Source: an uncultured Spartobacteria bacterium (GTDB lineage: Bacteria; Verrucomicrobiota; Verrucomicrobiia; Chthoniobacterales; JAATET01). From it: a stretch of 64,000 nt of DNA. The stretch's first letter is position 1, and each line of letters begins with the position of its first letter. The stretch covers positions 13,445 to 77,444 of the forward strand of contig CALGTD010000110.1 of NCBI GenBank assembly GCA_937901895.1. Direction: 5' to 3'. Of this stretch, positions 34,680 through 42,485 are shown piece by piece. Under the pieces are notes generated by a model, which was given only the letters and a program-made list of their open reading frames with translations, was not told the DNA's origin and ran no database searches. The position numbers and the translations under genes were made by a program.

Positions 34680-37063
34680 GACGCGGCGGTCGCGGATTCC
34701 TCCAGAAAGGTGCAGATCGCCCCGTCGTAAAATCGCTCCACGAGCTTCAGCGCGTTCTGCAGCAGCTGGCGGCGGCGCAGGGTCTCGCCCTCCGCGTAGA
34801 TCTCGGCGATTTCGATGAACGCCATCGTCTGCTCCTCGGTGATGTCATCGACCTCGACCGGCGCGTCGTGACCGGTCCACCAGGTGGAGCCGTGCGCGAT
34901 CGAGAGGACCTCGGTCGAGAGGTCGTATTCCGCCCAGATCTTCGTGCCGGCCGAGACGGAGAATGGCGAGTCCAGCCCGGTGATCGTCTTCTTTCCGGCT
35001 CCGTATTCCTTCAGCGTCGAGCCTTCGGAGTGGACCGTCGCCGTGCCCGCTTCGTTGTCCACCGTCACGCGAAACGGGCAGCGCGGCCCGTTGTCGAGTT
35101 CGGTGTATTCGGCGTCCCCGCCGTCGATCTCGTGCGAGACGTTTTGCAGGATGTAGTCCTCGATCGCGCCCGGTGCCCGCCAGCCCGTCGCGTGCTCGAA
35201 CCAGATGGTCGCGACGCCCAGCGGCAGCTCGACCTCCGCCTCGCTCTCGTGCGGCCCGCTTTCAAAGATCGAGCCATCGAGCGCCTCGACGCGCACGTGA
35301 TACCGCGCCCCGGCCTCGACCGCCTCGGGCGGCGTGATCTCGACGGAGAGCTTCGTGGTCGGGACTTCGATGTCGACCGGCACTTCGGTCTCCGTCTGCT
35401 CGTCCTCGCCGGCGGGCACCTCCGCGCCTCCTTCGGGCAGCGGCGGGATCCCGCCGTCGGGCGTGTATCGGATCCGCTCGGGTGCCTGGTGCCGGCGAGC
35501 GCGGAGCAGGTCCACCAGATCCCGCAGCGAATAGCCGGCCGATGCGCCGAAGGTGATCCACGTCCGGCGGGTGTGCGGGTTCTGCCGCACGCGCGCGATC
35601 GGCGTGCGCATGGTTGCCCACGCGGCATTCTCGCTGCCGGTGATGTTGAGCGCGTGGCCCATCACCTGCTCGAGGCGGGGCAGCTCGTCCGAGACGAAGC
35701 TCAGCATGCCCTCCCAGCCCAGGCGCGCGGTCTCGTCCATCAGCTGCTGCGGGAGGTGTGAAAAGTCGGCGGGGTCTTCGCCCGGATCCGAGGCGACCGG
35801 GTCCTGCCACGCGTAGCGTCCCGAGTAGAGGTCCGTCGTGCGGAAGGTCAGCGAGGCCGGCTTGTAGCGCGTGCGAGGGAATTTCGGGTCGCTGTAATTG
35901 AAGAACGCATACGCGACCGCCGGGCCGAAGAAATCCGTCGGCGTGATCGAGTTGTCCGCCGTGACGATCTTGTCGCGCGGGTCGAACGGCCCCTCGCATC
36001 CGTTCACGTAGAACCGCTCGGGTATCGAGCCGGCCACGATCACACGCGGCCCGGTGAAATCGCCGGCCGCGAAGAACGCATCCTTCAGCGAGATCCCGAG
36101 CGTCTCGCTCTCATAGGCGGAGGCCACCCACGGGATCTTGTGTTTCCAAAAGTCGGCCGTCTCGACTTGCGCCGCCATCTCCGCCCTCGTGAGCACGCGG
36201 ATGTTCGCGACGACCAGCTGGTTGACCTCGGGAGCGAGGTCGAGCGGCTCGACGATCGCGCCGTCGCTGGTCGGATCGCCGGCGGTGTATTCCGTGCGCG
36301 TTTCGGGGCCTTCGGGGCAGACGTTGCTGTTGATCCGCTTCCGGCAGATCAGCCGCACGCCCGGCACCACGAGATCCGCGCGCTCGCGGATCTGGAAGCC
36401 CGCCTCGATCGCGGAGAGCGGGACGTTCAGTTCCGGCAGCCCGGACGCCTTTCGCACGTGCAGCACCTCGTCCGCCGGCGACACCCACGCGACCGAGCCG
36501 GGGAACCATTTCAACACCGCCTGCAGGCCCTGCTTGAGCGTGATGCCGTCGGCACGCTGGGGCGGGATCTTGCCCGAGACATCGATGTCGCGGTGCTCTT
36601 CGTCGTAGTCGGCCGCCTCGGCGATCTCCTCGATCGTCTGCCGGCAGTTGACCGGCTTTAGGTCGAGGACGCGCCGGTCCTCCGGTGGATCGGCGATCGG
36701 GTCGGAGATGTCGACTTCCTCGAGCTTTCCGCCGATCACGACGCGTGTGTCGGTGCCTTCGCCGAACTCGTAGGGCGCTTCCCAAATCTTCCGTCCCAGC
36801 CGTGCCCAGGCATCGTCGGCCGTCGGTGCCTGCCTTCGTGCGCCGGCGCTCTCCGAGGCGTTTCGTGGATCGCGGATGCGGCCGCGAAACCGCACAACGC
36901 CGTCATCATCCTTCACCACGACGGCCGTTCCGTGCGGGAATAGCACGGGCGAGTCGGCATTCGCCGCGCGGATGATTTCCAGGACGCCGTCGGTCTGGTT
37001 GCCGACCTCCCATTCCACCTCGCCGATCTGCTCGATCGGAATGTCGTTGATCGTCCAGCTCAT
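34676..37063 (-). CDS. putative phage tail/baseplate-like structural protein
   Basis: This encodes 795 residues. The N terminus (MSWTINDIPIEQIGEVEWEV and FRGRIRDPRNAS) is like the hub or distal-tail start domains of siphophage and contractile-tail proteins. The central part contains ADEVLHVRKASGLPEL and a long run of beta-rich sequence. Near residues 560-640 there is a fibronectin-III-like stretch (ETEVPVDIEVPTTKLSVEIT, ARYHVRVEALDGSIFESG). The C terminus has a probable beta-sandwich (PFSVSAGTKIWAEYDL). It overlaps its neighbours by 4 nt on both sides. The structural role is inferred from style and context, not from a family match. Confidence 0.6.
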   Translation of the reverse strand: MSWTINDIPIEQIGEVEWEVGNQTDGVLEIIRAANADSPVLFPHGTAVVVKDDDGVVRFRGRIRDPRNASESAGARRQAPTADDAWARLGRKIWEAPYEFGEGTDTRVVIGGKLEEVDISDPIADPPEDRRVLDLKPVNCRQTIEEIAEAADYDEEHRDIDVSGKIPPQRADGITLKQGLQAVLKWFPGSVAWVSPADEVLHVRKASGLPELNVPLSAIEAGFQIRERADLVVPGVRLICRKRINSNVCPEGPETRTEYTAGDPTSDGAIVEPLDLAPEVNQLVVANIRVLTRAEMAAQVETADFWKHKIPWVASAYESETLGISLKDAFFAAGDFTGPRVIVAGSIPERFYVNGCEGPFDPRDKIVTADNSITPTDFFGPAVAYAFFNYSDPKFPRTRYKPASLTFRTTDLYSGRYAWQDPVASDPGEDPADFSHLPQQLMDETARLGWEGMLSFVSDELPRLEQVMGHALNITGSENAAWATMRTPIARVRQNPHTRRTWITFGASAGYSLRDLVDLLRARRHQAPERIRYTPDGGIPPLPEGGAEVPAGEDEQTETEVPVDIEVPTTKLSVEITPPEAVEAGARYHVRVEALDGSIFESGPHESEAEVELPLGVATIWFEHATGWRAPGAIEDYILQNVSHEIDGGDAEYTELDNGPRCPFRVTVDNEAGTATVHSEGSTLKEYGAGKKTITGLDSPFSVSAGTKIWAEYDLSTEVLSIAHGSTWWTGHDAPVEVDDITEEQTMAFIEIAEIYAEGETLRRRQLLQNALKLVERFYDGAICTFLEESATAAS

Positions 37064-37449
37064 GCCCGCGTGTCCATGACTCGGCGTTGCAGGTCCGCCA
37101 GCTGCTGCTGCAGGGCGGCGATGGCGGATGCAAAGCCCGCGATCGCGGAGCGGATCCCTTCGAGCGCCTTCACGCCGCGCTGGGCGTCACTGTTTGCCGA
37201 GGTCTGCGCCTGCTGCAGCGAGGTGGCAAGCGTCCGGATGAGTTCCGCGATCTGGCCGACCGCCTCGGTGCCCTTCGCGAGTTCGGCGTTGGCCTGCTGC
37301 TTGCCGGCTTCGACTTCGGCGGTCTGTTGCGCGAGTTGCGGCCGCTCGGTGGGCTGCAGCATGTTCGCCACCCCGGGCGAGTTGAGCAGGCGGTAGCCCG
37401 GCCGTTCGTTGACGGCGCGGCCTTCCTCCACCAGCAATTCGCCGAGCAT
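37060..37449 (-). CDS. coiled-coil protein of the phage-like set, start uncertain
   Basis: This encodes 129 residues from ATG 37449. The last 80 residues form a heptad-like helix (LAQQTAEVEAGKQQANAELA to AIAALQQQLADLQRR). The stop overlaps the next gene (ATGA). The same frame stays open about 100 nt upstream of this ATG and reads RFRNVSGRSIDARSQRHYG directly into MLGELLVEEG, which looks like coding sequence, yet it contains no ATG, GTG or TTG. The gene may be 5'-truncated at the centre of the island. Confidence 0.55.
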   Translation of the reverse strand: MLGELLVEEGRAVNERPGYRLLNSPGVANMLQPTERPQLAQQTAEVEAGKQQANAELAKGTEAVGQIAELIRTLATSLQQAQTSANSDAQRGVKALEGIRSAIAGFASAIAALQQQLADLQRRVMDTRA

Positions 37450-37569
37450 GCCGTAGTGCCGCTGGCTGCGCGCATCGATCGACCGGCCCGAGACGTTGCG
37501 AAACCGGCCCCCGCACTCATGGGGAGAGCCGCCCGCGTTGAGTGTAGCACTTGGTTAGACCTCCGATTT

Positions 37570-37828
37570 ATGAAACTCACAAAAGCCGAAAATCCGTCTC
37601 GTCGACTACGAGACCGAGGAGGATTACGACTTTCTCCGCCCGGGCGATCCGTGGACGCACGGCTATCAGAAGATGGTGCTGCGCGCGGTGAAGCGCCGGC
37701 TGCGGAAGGCGGGGCTCAAGGTCGAGCTGCGCACGCTGCGCATCGCGGATTATTTCGATTGGCTCGCGAGGGAGCGCAGATCCGACAACCAGGAATCGCG
37801 GGCGATGTTTATTGGCCTGCAGTCATGA
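37570..37828 (+). pseudogene. small island gene broken by one extra base
   Basis: ATG 37570 opens as MKLTKAENPSRR and then continues in a frame with no protein-like character. One base over, the sequence reads KIRLVDYETEEDYDFLRPGD, then WTHGYQKMVLRAVKRRLRKAG and LRTLRIADYFDWLARERRS, ending at TGA 37826-37828, which overlaps the next ATG. The span is 259 nt, one more than a multiple of three. Removing one A from the AAAA run at about 37580 would join MKLTK to PKIRLVDYETEE and give an 85-residue protein. It is a frameshifted gene, a homopolymer sequencing error or a +1 frameshift site. The family is unknown. Confidence 0.55.
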
Positions 37829-38034
37829 GCCCGCCCCGAGCCACTCCCGCGCGCGAGCGCAGAAGTCACGTCCTCAACAAGGAGGATTGGGCGGCGATCG
37901 AGAAAGCGGCTGCGTCCGTCGGCGCTCTATATTCCGGCCGCCCCAGCTGGCGGCGGCTCCTTCTCATGATCGCGCGCGGCGAGGTCGTCGTGCGCCCGGC
38001 CTGCACGCGCGGTTCTGACCGCCTGCAGGGCTGA
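37825..38034 (+). CDS. small basic protein of the phage-like island
   Basis: This encodes 69 residues starting at ATG 37825, overlapping the stop of the preceding broken gene (ATGA). The sequence SHVLNKEDWAAIEKAAASVG followed by RRLLLMIARGEVVV reads like a short DNA-binding or regulatory protein with a strongly basic N terminus. No family is recognised. The 4-nt overlap supports the view that the upstream frame really is a gene. Confidence 0.55.
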   Translation: MSPPRATPARERRSHVLNKEDWAAIEKAAASVGALYSGRPSWRRLLLMIARGEVVVRPACTRGSDRLQG

Positions 38035-38102
38035 TGCAATACACGCGCCGCGCGCGGAATTTGTATCAGACATTTGACAGAGCGCCGGAAACCGGCCGGA
38101 TC

Positions 38103-38212
38103 TGTCTCAAACCACCCAAAAGGGCCGAAACGCCGCTCCCGACGGTGGGCTTCACAGAGTAAATTTCAGCCTGCTGCGGTCTTTTTCAGGCTATTTCGGG
38201 ATGTCTCAAACC
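38103..38212. repeat. two TGTCTCAAACC copies near the island edge
   Basis: TGTCTCAAACC occurs at 38103-38113 and 38202-38212, 99 bp apart, between the last island gene and tRNA-Pro. It is the reverse complement of GGTTTGAGACA found at 33724-33734, on the other side of the island. The 213 nt between 38034 and 38248 contains no convincing gene: frames that look open there run into the tRNA. Confidence 0.45.
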
Positions 38213-38247
38213 CCGCGGCGGTTCTCTCTGGAGCTCATCGACGAAAA

Positions 38248-38321
<74 letters not shown>

Positions 38322-38536
38322 GCGCGAGGCCGGACGGTCGGTCCCTGGAAGGGAACGCCTGCCGCGGCGGCTCGACGGACCGCTACTATGCGCCGGCCTG
38401 AAGCGCCCGCAAGCACATTACGACGGGCCCTCGGGCGAACGCGGATCCTCTGCGAGGCATGTGTGACGGAAAGTTCACGATTTCCGCCCTCCCGTCCGCG
38501 CGGAAACCCGAAAGGGTCGGAGCCGCTTCAACCGGC

Positions 38537-39973
38537 ATGAAAAACTCCATCCTTGTTTCCACGTCGTGGCGTTCCATCGCGGGCGCTTTCCTCGCTGCTG
38601 CAATGGCCTGCGCTCCGTCGGGGAGGAGCACCGAAGCTGCCTCCGTCGGCGAGGATGCCGAGCGCGTGCTTCATGACTGGTGGACGGGGAAGCGACTCAC
38701 CGGAGACTGGTTCGGCGCGCGCGACACACTCGAGGACATCGGCCTGACCTTCAAAGGGAAGTATTACGGGGCGTTCTTTGGCGTCATCAAGGGCGACGGA
38801 GATGCCTCACGCGGCTTTTGGGACCAGGGCGTCGAATTCAGCGCCGAGCAAAATTTTGGAAAGTTGCTGGGTGTTGACGCACTCCGCGGTGTGAAAGGGT
38901 TCGGCGTCGTGAGATGGCGCGATTCCCGTGGGAACGCCGATCCGAACGATTACGTGCAGGCGAACAGCCTGTTCAACCCGACAAACTGGGCGTCGGGCAC
39001 GCAATGGCGGCTGCTCAGTGCCGGGCTCGAGATCGGCAGCGAGGAACTGCTGCCGGTCGAGGACATGATCGTCCTTCGGGGTGGCTGGATCCAGCCGCAG
39101 AAGGAATTCCTCGATCAGCCGCTTTCCAAGCTTTTCCTTAACAACACGATCAACAGCTCGAAGGGTATTGGTGGGAACATTTCCTTCTCGTCGAGCTTCT
39201 CGACCTGGGGTGGCACGCTCGAGGTGAAACCGATCGAGGAATGGTATCTCAAGGGCGGACTGTTCATGGCGTATCCCTCCGCCACTTCCAGCGCGAATCA
39301 CGGCCTTGCGATGCAGGGTTTCAGCCCTGATGCCTCCCGGAACGGACTGATGGCGATGGGTGAAACCGGCGTCACGCCCGGCATCGGCAGCGCGAAACTT
39401 CCTGGCAAATATGCCTTTGGCGGTTACTGGTGGGGCGTCGACCGAGCGTCCTACTTCGGCGAAAACTACGATGGCCAGTGGGGTTTCTACTGGCAGGCGG
39501 ATCAGATGCTCTTCCGCGAGCCGTCTTTGTCCGCGGCACCGGATCCGCTCGCGAAGGGGCCTGCGAATGGCAAATCGTTCAAGGCACCGGTGAACACGGA
39601 GAAACCCTCATTGAGCGACCAGGGGCTGTCGGTGTTCAACCTCGTGACCTTTGCACCGAAATACAACAACCCGTTCCCGTTCTATTTCCATTCCGGCCTT
39701 GTCTACAAAGGCCTTCTGCCCACCCGGGGAAAGGATCTCACGCTCCTCGCAATCGCTTACGGAGCCTACAGCTTCTATCAGATCGAGGCGGATCAGATGG
39801 CGGGCGAGGTCAACCAGTCGAATTACACCGGCGTGATCGAAGCCGGCTACCGCGTGCAGGTGAACGGTTTTTCCTTCGTGCAGCCGTTCGCACAATACAT
39901 CTTCCGTCCGGATGGCACGGGGACCACGCCCAATGCCGGCGTGCTCGGTGTCTACGTAGGCGTGGACTTCTGA
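38537..39973 (+). CDS. OprB-family carbohydrate-selective porin
   Basis: This encodes 478 residues from ATG 38537 with a signal peptide (MKNSILVSTSWRSIAGAFLA). The mature start LLTGDWFGARDTLEDIGLTF (seen here as RLTGDWFGAR...) is the OprB signature. The rest is a run of amphipathic strands, ending in GVLGVYVGVDF with the terminal Phe used for outer-membrane insertion. OprB channels let monosaccharides across the outer membrane. A 10-bp stem-loop follows the gene. Confidence 0.92.
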   Translation: MKNSILVSTSWRSIAGAFLAAAMACAPSGRSTEAASVGEDAERVLHDWWTGKRLTGDWFGARDTLEDIGLTFKGKYYGAFFGVIKGDGDASRGFWDQGVEFSAEQNFGKLLGVDALRGVKGFGVVRWRDSRGNADPNDYVQANSLFNPTNWASGTQWRLLSAGLEIGSEELLPVEDMIVLRGGWIQPQKEFLDQPLSKLFLNNTINSSKGIGGNISFSSSFSTWGGTLEVKPIEEWYLKGGLFMAYPSATSSANHGLAMQGFSPDASRNGLMAMGETGVTPGIGSAKLPGKYAFGGYWWGVDRASYFGENYDGQWGFYWQADQMLFREPSLSAAPDPLAKGPANGKSFKAPVNTEKPSLSDQGLSVFNLVTFAPKYNNPFPFYFHSGLVYKGLLPTRGKDLTLLAIAYGAYSFYQIEADQMAGEVNQSNYTGVIEAGYRVQVNGFSFVQPFAQYIFRPDGTGTTPNAGVLGVYVGVDF

Positions 39974-40023
39974 TTTTGGGCCGATTTCCGGCCTTGGCCG
40001 GGTCTTCCAAGCTGGCAAGCAAT

Positions 40024-40050
40024 CCGCTCGCAAATCGAGGTTGCGAGCGG
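40024..40050 (+). terminator. stem-loop after the OprB gene
   Basis: CCGCTCGCAA at 40024-40033 pairs perfectly with TTGCGAGCGG at 40041-40050 across a 7-nt loop. The T-rich TTTTGATT begins 11 nt later, so it is an imperfect intrinsic terminator. It lies 50 nt beyond the OprB stop and 44 nt before the SPT start, where it would insulate the two transcription units. Confidence 0.6.
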
Positions 40051-40093
40051 AAATCCCTGATTTTGATTGAAACCTCCGGCGTTTGCGGCGGAA

Positions 40094-41476
40094 ATGGGAG
40101 GATTCGTGCGCGACCATGCGAACGATCGATCGAATATATCCAAGGTGGCGAGAGACTTAACACAGAAGTGCCGGGACTATCGGGACTCCGCTGACGCGCG
40201 GGCTCAAGGATTTTATCCGTATTTTCGCCGCATCGACGACACATTCGGGAACCATGTCGTCTGTGACGGACAGACGAAAATCATGATCGGCTCGAACAAC
40301 TACCTGGGCCTCGCCCAGGACGAACGAGTCGTGGAGGCGGCCTGCGACGCTGCGCGCAAGTTTGGCGCCGGTTGCACGGGTTCGCGATTGCTCAACGGCA
40401 ACATCCGGTTGCACGAGCAGCTCGAAGAGGCGCTGGCCGACTTCCTTCAGCGGGAGGCCGTGCTTCTTTATTCGACGGGATTCTTTGCGAACCAGGGCAC
40501 GCTGGCGACCCTCACGGGGGAGGATGACGCGATTCTTTGCGATCGCGAGAACCATGCCAGCATCATCGACGGCTGTCAGTTCGCTCCGGCGAAGCTGGTT
40601 CCCTTCCGTCACAATTCCGCGGTGTCCCTGCGGAATCGTTTGAAGCGGCTGCCTGCCGATGCGGGCAAGCTCGTGGTGCTCGACGGCGTTTTCAGCATGT
40701 CCGGCGACGTCGCCGATCTCCCGGCGATCATCGAAGCTTCGAAGGAATTCGAGGCGCTGACCTACGTGGACGAGGCCCACGCTCTTGGCGTGCTCGGTCC
40801 TCAGGGGCGCGGCACCGTCCATCATTTCGGACTCAACGACGACGTGGATCTCGTGATGGGCACCTTCTCGAAGTCGCTCGGCTCGATGGGCGGCTTCATT
40901 GCCGGCAAGCGCGAGGTCATCGAGTATCTGCGTCACAAGGCGCGGTGCTTCATCTTCACCGCTTCGCTCGCACCCGCCGTGGCGGGTGGGGTGCTCAAGG
41001 CGCTGGAGATCATGCAGGCGGAGCCGGAGCGTCTCGACGCGCTCTGGCGCAATACGCGCAAGATGCACGAAGGCTTCCGGCAGATTGGATTCAAGATCGG
41101 CACGACGCAAACGCCGATCGTTCCCATTCTCATCGGCAGCGAGGCCAAGGCGTTCCAGTTCACGCAGCGGCTCTACGAGGAGGGCGTGTTTGCAACGCCT
41201 GCGATCTATCCCGCAGTGCGCTACGGGGAGGCGATCGTCCGCACGAGCTACATGGCGACGCATACCGACGAAGACCTCGACCGTGTGCTGGAGATCTTCT
41301 CGCGTCTGGCCCGGGAGCTTGGCACCTTCGACGACCCCGCCTACCGTGAGCCCGGCCGCCGCAAGAATGTTTTCGATTTCAGCCTGTCTTACACGAACGA
41401 GTCGGACGTGGTTCGAGCGGATTCCGGAGATCCTTCACGGAACGGATCCGTGTTTCATCCCACCGTTTCCCGGTAG
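40094..41476 (+). CDS. spt: serine palmitoyltransferase-like enzyme (alpha-oxoamine synthase)
   Basis: This encodes 460 residues from ATG 40094; TTG 40067 and GTG 40145 are alternatives, and no start has a good Shine-Dalgarno sequence. It is a fold-type I PLP enzyme of the SPT/KBL/BioF family: IMIGSNNYLGLAQDERVVEA, DRENHASIIDGC, YVDEAHALGVLGPQGRG and Lys260 in GTFSKSLGSMGGF. The C-terminal IYPAVRYGEAIVRTSYMATH and YLRHKARCFIFTASLAPA are closer to Bacteroidota SPT than to BioF, from memory. SPT condenses serine and acyl-CoA or acyl-ACP to 3-ketosphinganine, the first step of sphingolipid synthesis. The last 36 codons overlap the next gene in another frame. Confidence 0.82.
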   Translation: MGGFVRDHANDRSNISKVARDLTQKCRDYRDSADARAQGFYPYFRRIDDTFGNHVVCDGQTKIMIGSNNYLGLAQDERVVEAACDAARKFGAGCTGSRLLNGNIRLHEQLEEALADFLQREAVLLYSTGFFANQGTLATLTGEDDAILCDRENHASIIDGCQFAPAKLVPFRHNSAVSLRNRLKRLPADAGKLVVLDGVFSMSGDVADLPAIIEASKEFEALTYVDEAHALGVLGPQGRGTVHHFGLNDDVDLVMGTFSKSLGSMGGFIAGKREVIEYLRHKARCFIFTASLAPAVAGGVLKALEIMQAEPERLDALWRNTRKMHEGFRQIGFKIGTTQTPIVPILIGSEAKAFQFTQRLYEEGVFATPAIYPAVRYGEAIVRTSYMATHTDEDLDRVLEIFSRLARELGTFDDPAYREPGRRKNVFDFSLSYTNESDVVRADSGDPSRNGSVFHPTVSR

Positions 41477-42485
41477 CGTCGCGAAGTTTCTCGCGCCGTC
41501 GTCCGCGTTCCATCGGGTGCACGGGCGCATTCACGCGTTTGTCGCGACGCGCAACGGCCGGCCGGTCGGGCGCATCGCGGCGATTGTGAACGAAAGCCAC
41601 AACCGCTACCACGGCGACCGCACGGGATTTTTCGGCTTCTTCGAGTGCGTGGACGACGAGGACGTCGCGAAGGCGTTGATCGATCATGCCGCGAAGGTGC
41701 TCCGCGACGGGGGGCTGACCTCGATGCGTGGTCCCTACAACCCCAGCATCAACGACGAGTGCGGTCTGCTCGTCGAAGGCTTCGACACACCGCCCTGCAT
41801 CGGCCTGGTCTGGAATCCGCCATTCTACGAGCGGCTTCTTCTCTCCGCGGGATTGCAGCCCGCGCGAAACCTGGTCGGCTTCGAGCTTCCTCTGGCAAGA
41901 CTCCAGATGCCGGAGCGGATTGCACGACTGGCGGCGCGCGTCGCGAAGCGCTCGAAGCTGCGGTTGCGACCGATCGACATGAAGAATCTCGAGCGCGACC
42001 TCGGGGTCGTGCACGTTGTTTACAACCACACCCTTGGACGCAACTGGGGGTTCGTTCCCATTTCGATGGAGGATCTGCTGATGGCGGCCAACGACCTTCG
42101 CGCCATCGCTGATCCGGCGATGATCATGATTGCGGAGCAGGATGGGGAGCCTGCCGGTGTTGCCCTCTCGCTGCCGAATTTCAATGAACTGCTTGGCCCG
42201 CTGAAGCGCACTCCGCGCTGGCTGCGCCTGCCGCATCTGCTTTGGCTGATGAAGACACGGCGGATCCGCACCGGACGGCAGGTGGTCTATGGCATTGTCC
42301 CGAAGTTTCGTGACCGGGGGTTGCATGCGTGGCTGCTGCACGAGCAGTTCAGCCGCGCGCGGAGTTACTACACTGACGCAGAGCTGGGCTGGATCGAGGA
42401 AAACAACTCCGAGATTCTGAGTAACGCCGTGATGATGGGCGGCTCGCTGAAGCGACGCTGGCGGATTTACGAGAAGCCGCTATGA
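41367..42485 (+). CDS. GNAT-type N-acyltransferase, candidate bacterial ceramide synthase
   Basis: This encodes 372 residues. ATG 41367 is chosen because FERIPEILHGTDPCFIPPF aligns with the usual N-terminal F..LP...Y..DP.WVPP pattern of this family at the expected distance from the start; it overlaps spt by 110 nt out of frame. Next come GRPVGRIAAIVNESHNRYHG and TGFFGFFECVDDEDVAKALI, typical of large GNAT-like acyltransferases. The C-terminal half has MIMIAEQDGEPAGVALSLPN and EENNSEILSNAVMMGG. Proteins of this kind next to spt are the bacterial ceramide synthases that N-acylate sphinganine. Its position between spt and a reductase gene supports that job here. The specificity is inferred. Confidence 0.75.
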   Translation: MFSISACLTRTSRTWFERIPEILHGTDPCFIPPFPGSVAKFLAPSSAFHRVHGRIHAFVATRNGRPVGRIAAIVNESHNRYHGDRTGFFGFFECVDDEDVAKALIDHAAKVLRDGGLTSMRGPYNPSINDECGLLVEGFDTPPCIGLVWNPPFYERLLLSAGLQPARNLVGFELPLARLQMPERIARLAARVAKRSKLRLRPIDMKNLERDLGVVHVVYNHTLGRNWGFVPISMEDLLMAANDLRAIADPAMIMIAEQDGEPAGVALSLPNFNELLGPLKRTPRWLRLPHLLWLMKTRRIRTGRQVVYGIVPKFRDRGLHAWLLHEQFSRARSYYTDAELGWIEENNSEILSNAVMMGGSLKRRWRIYEKPL

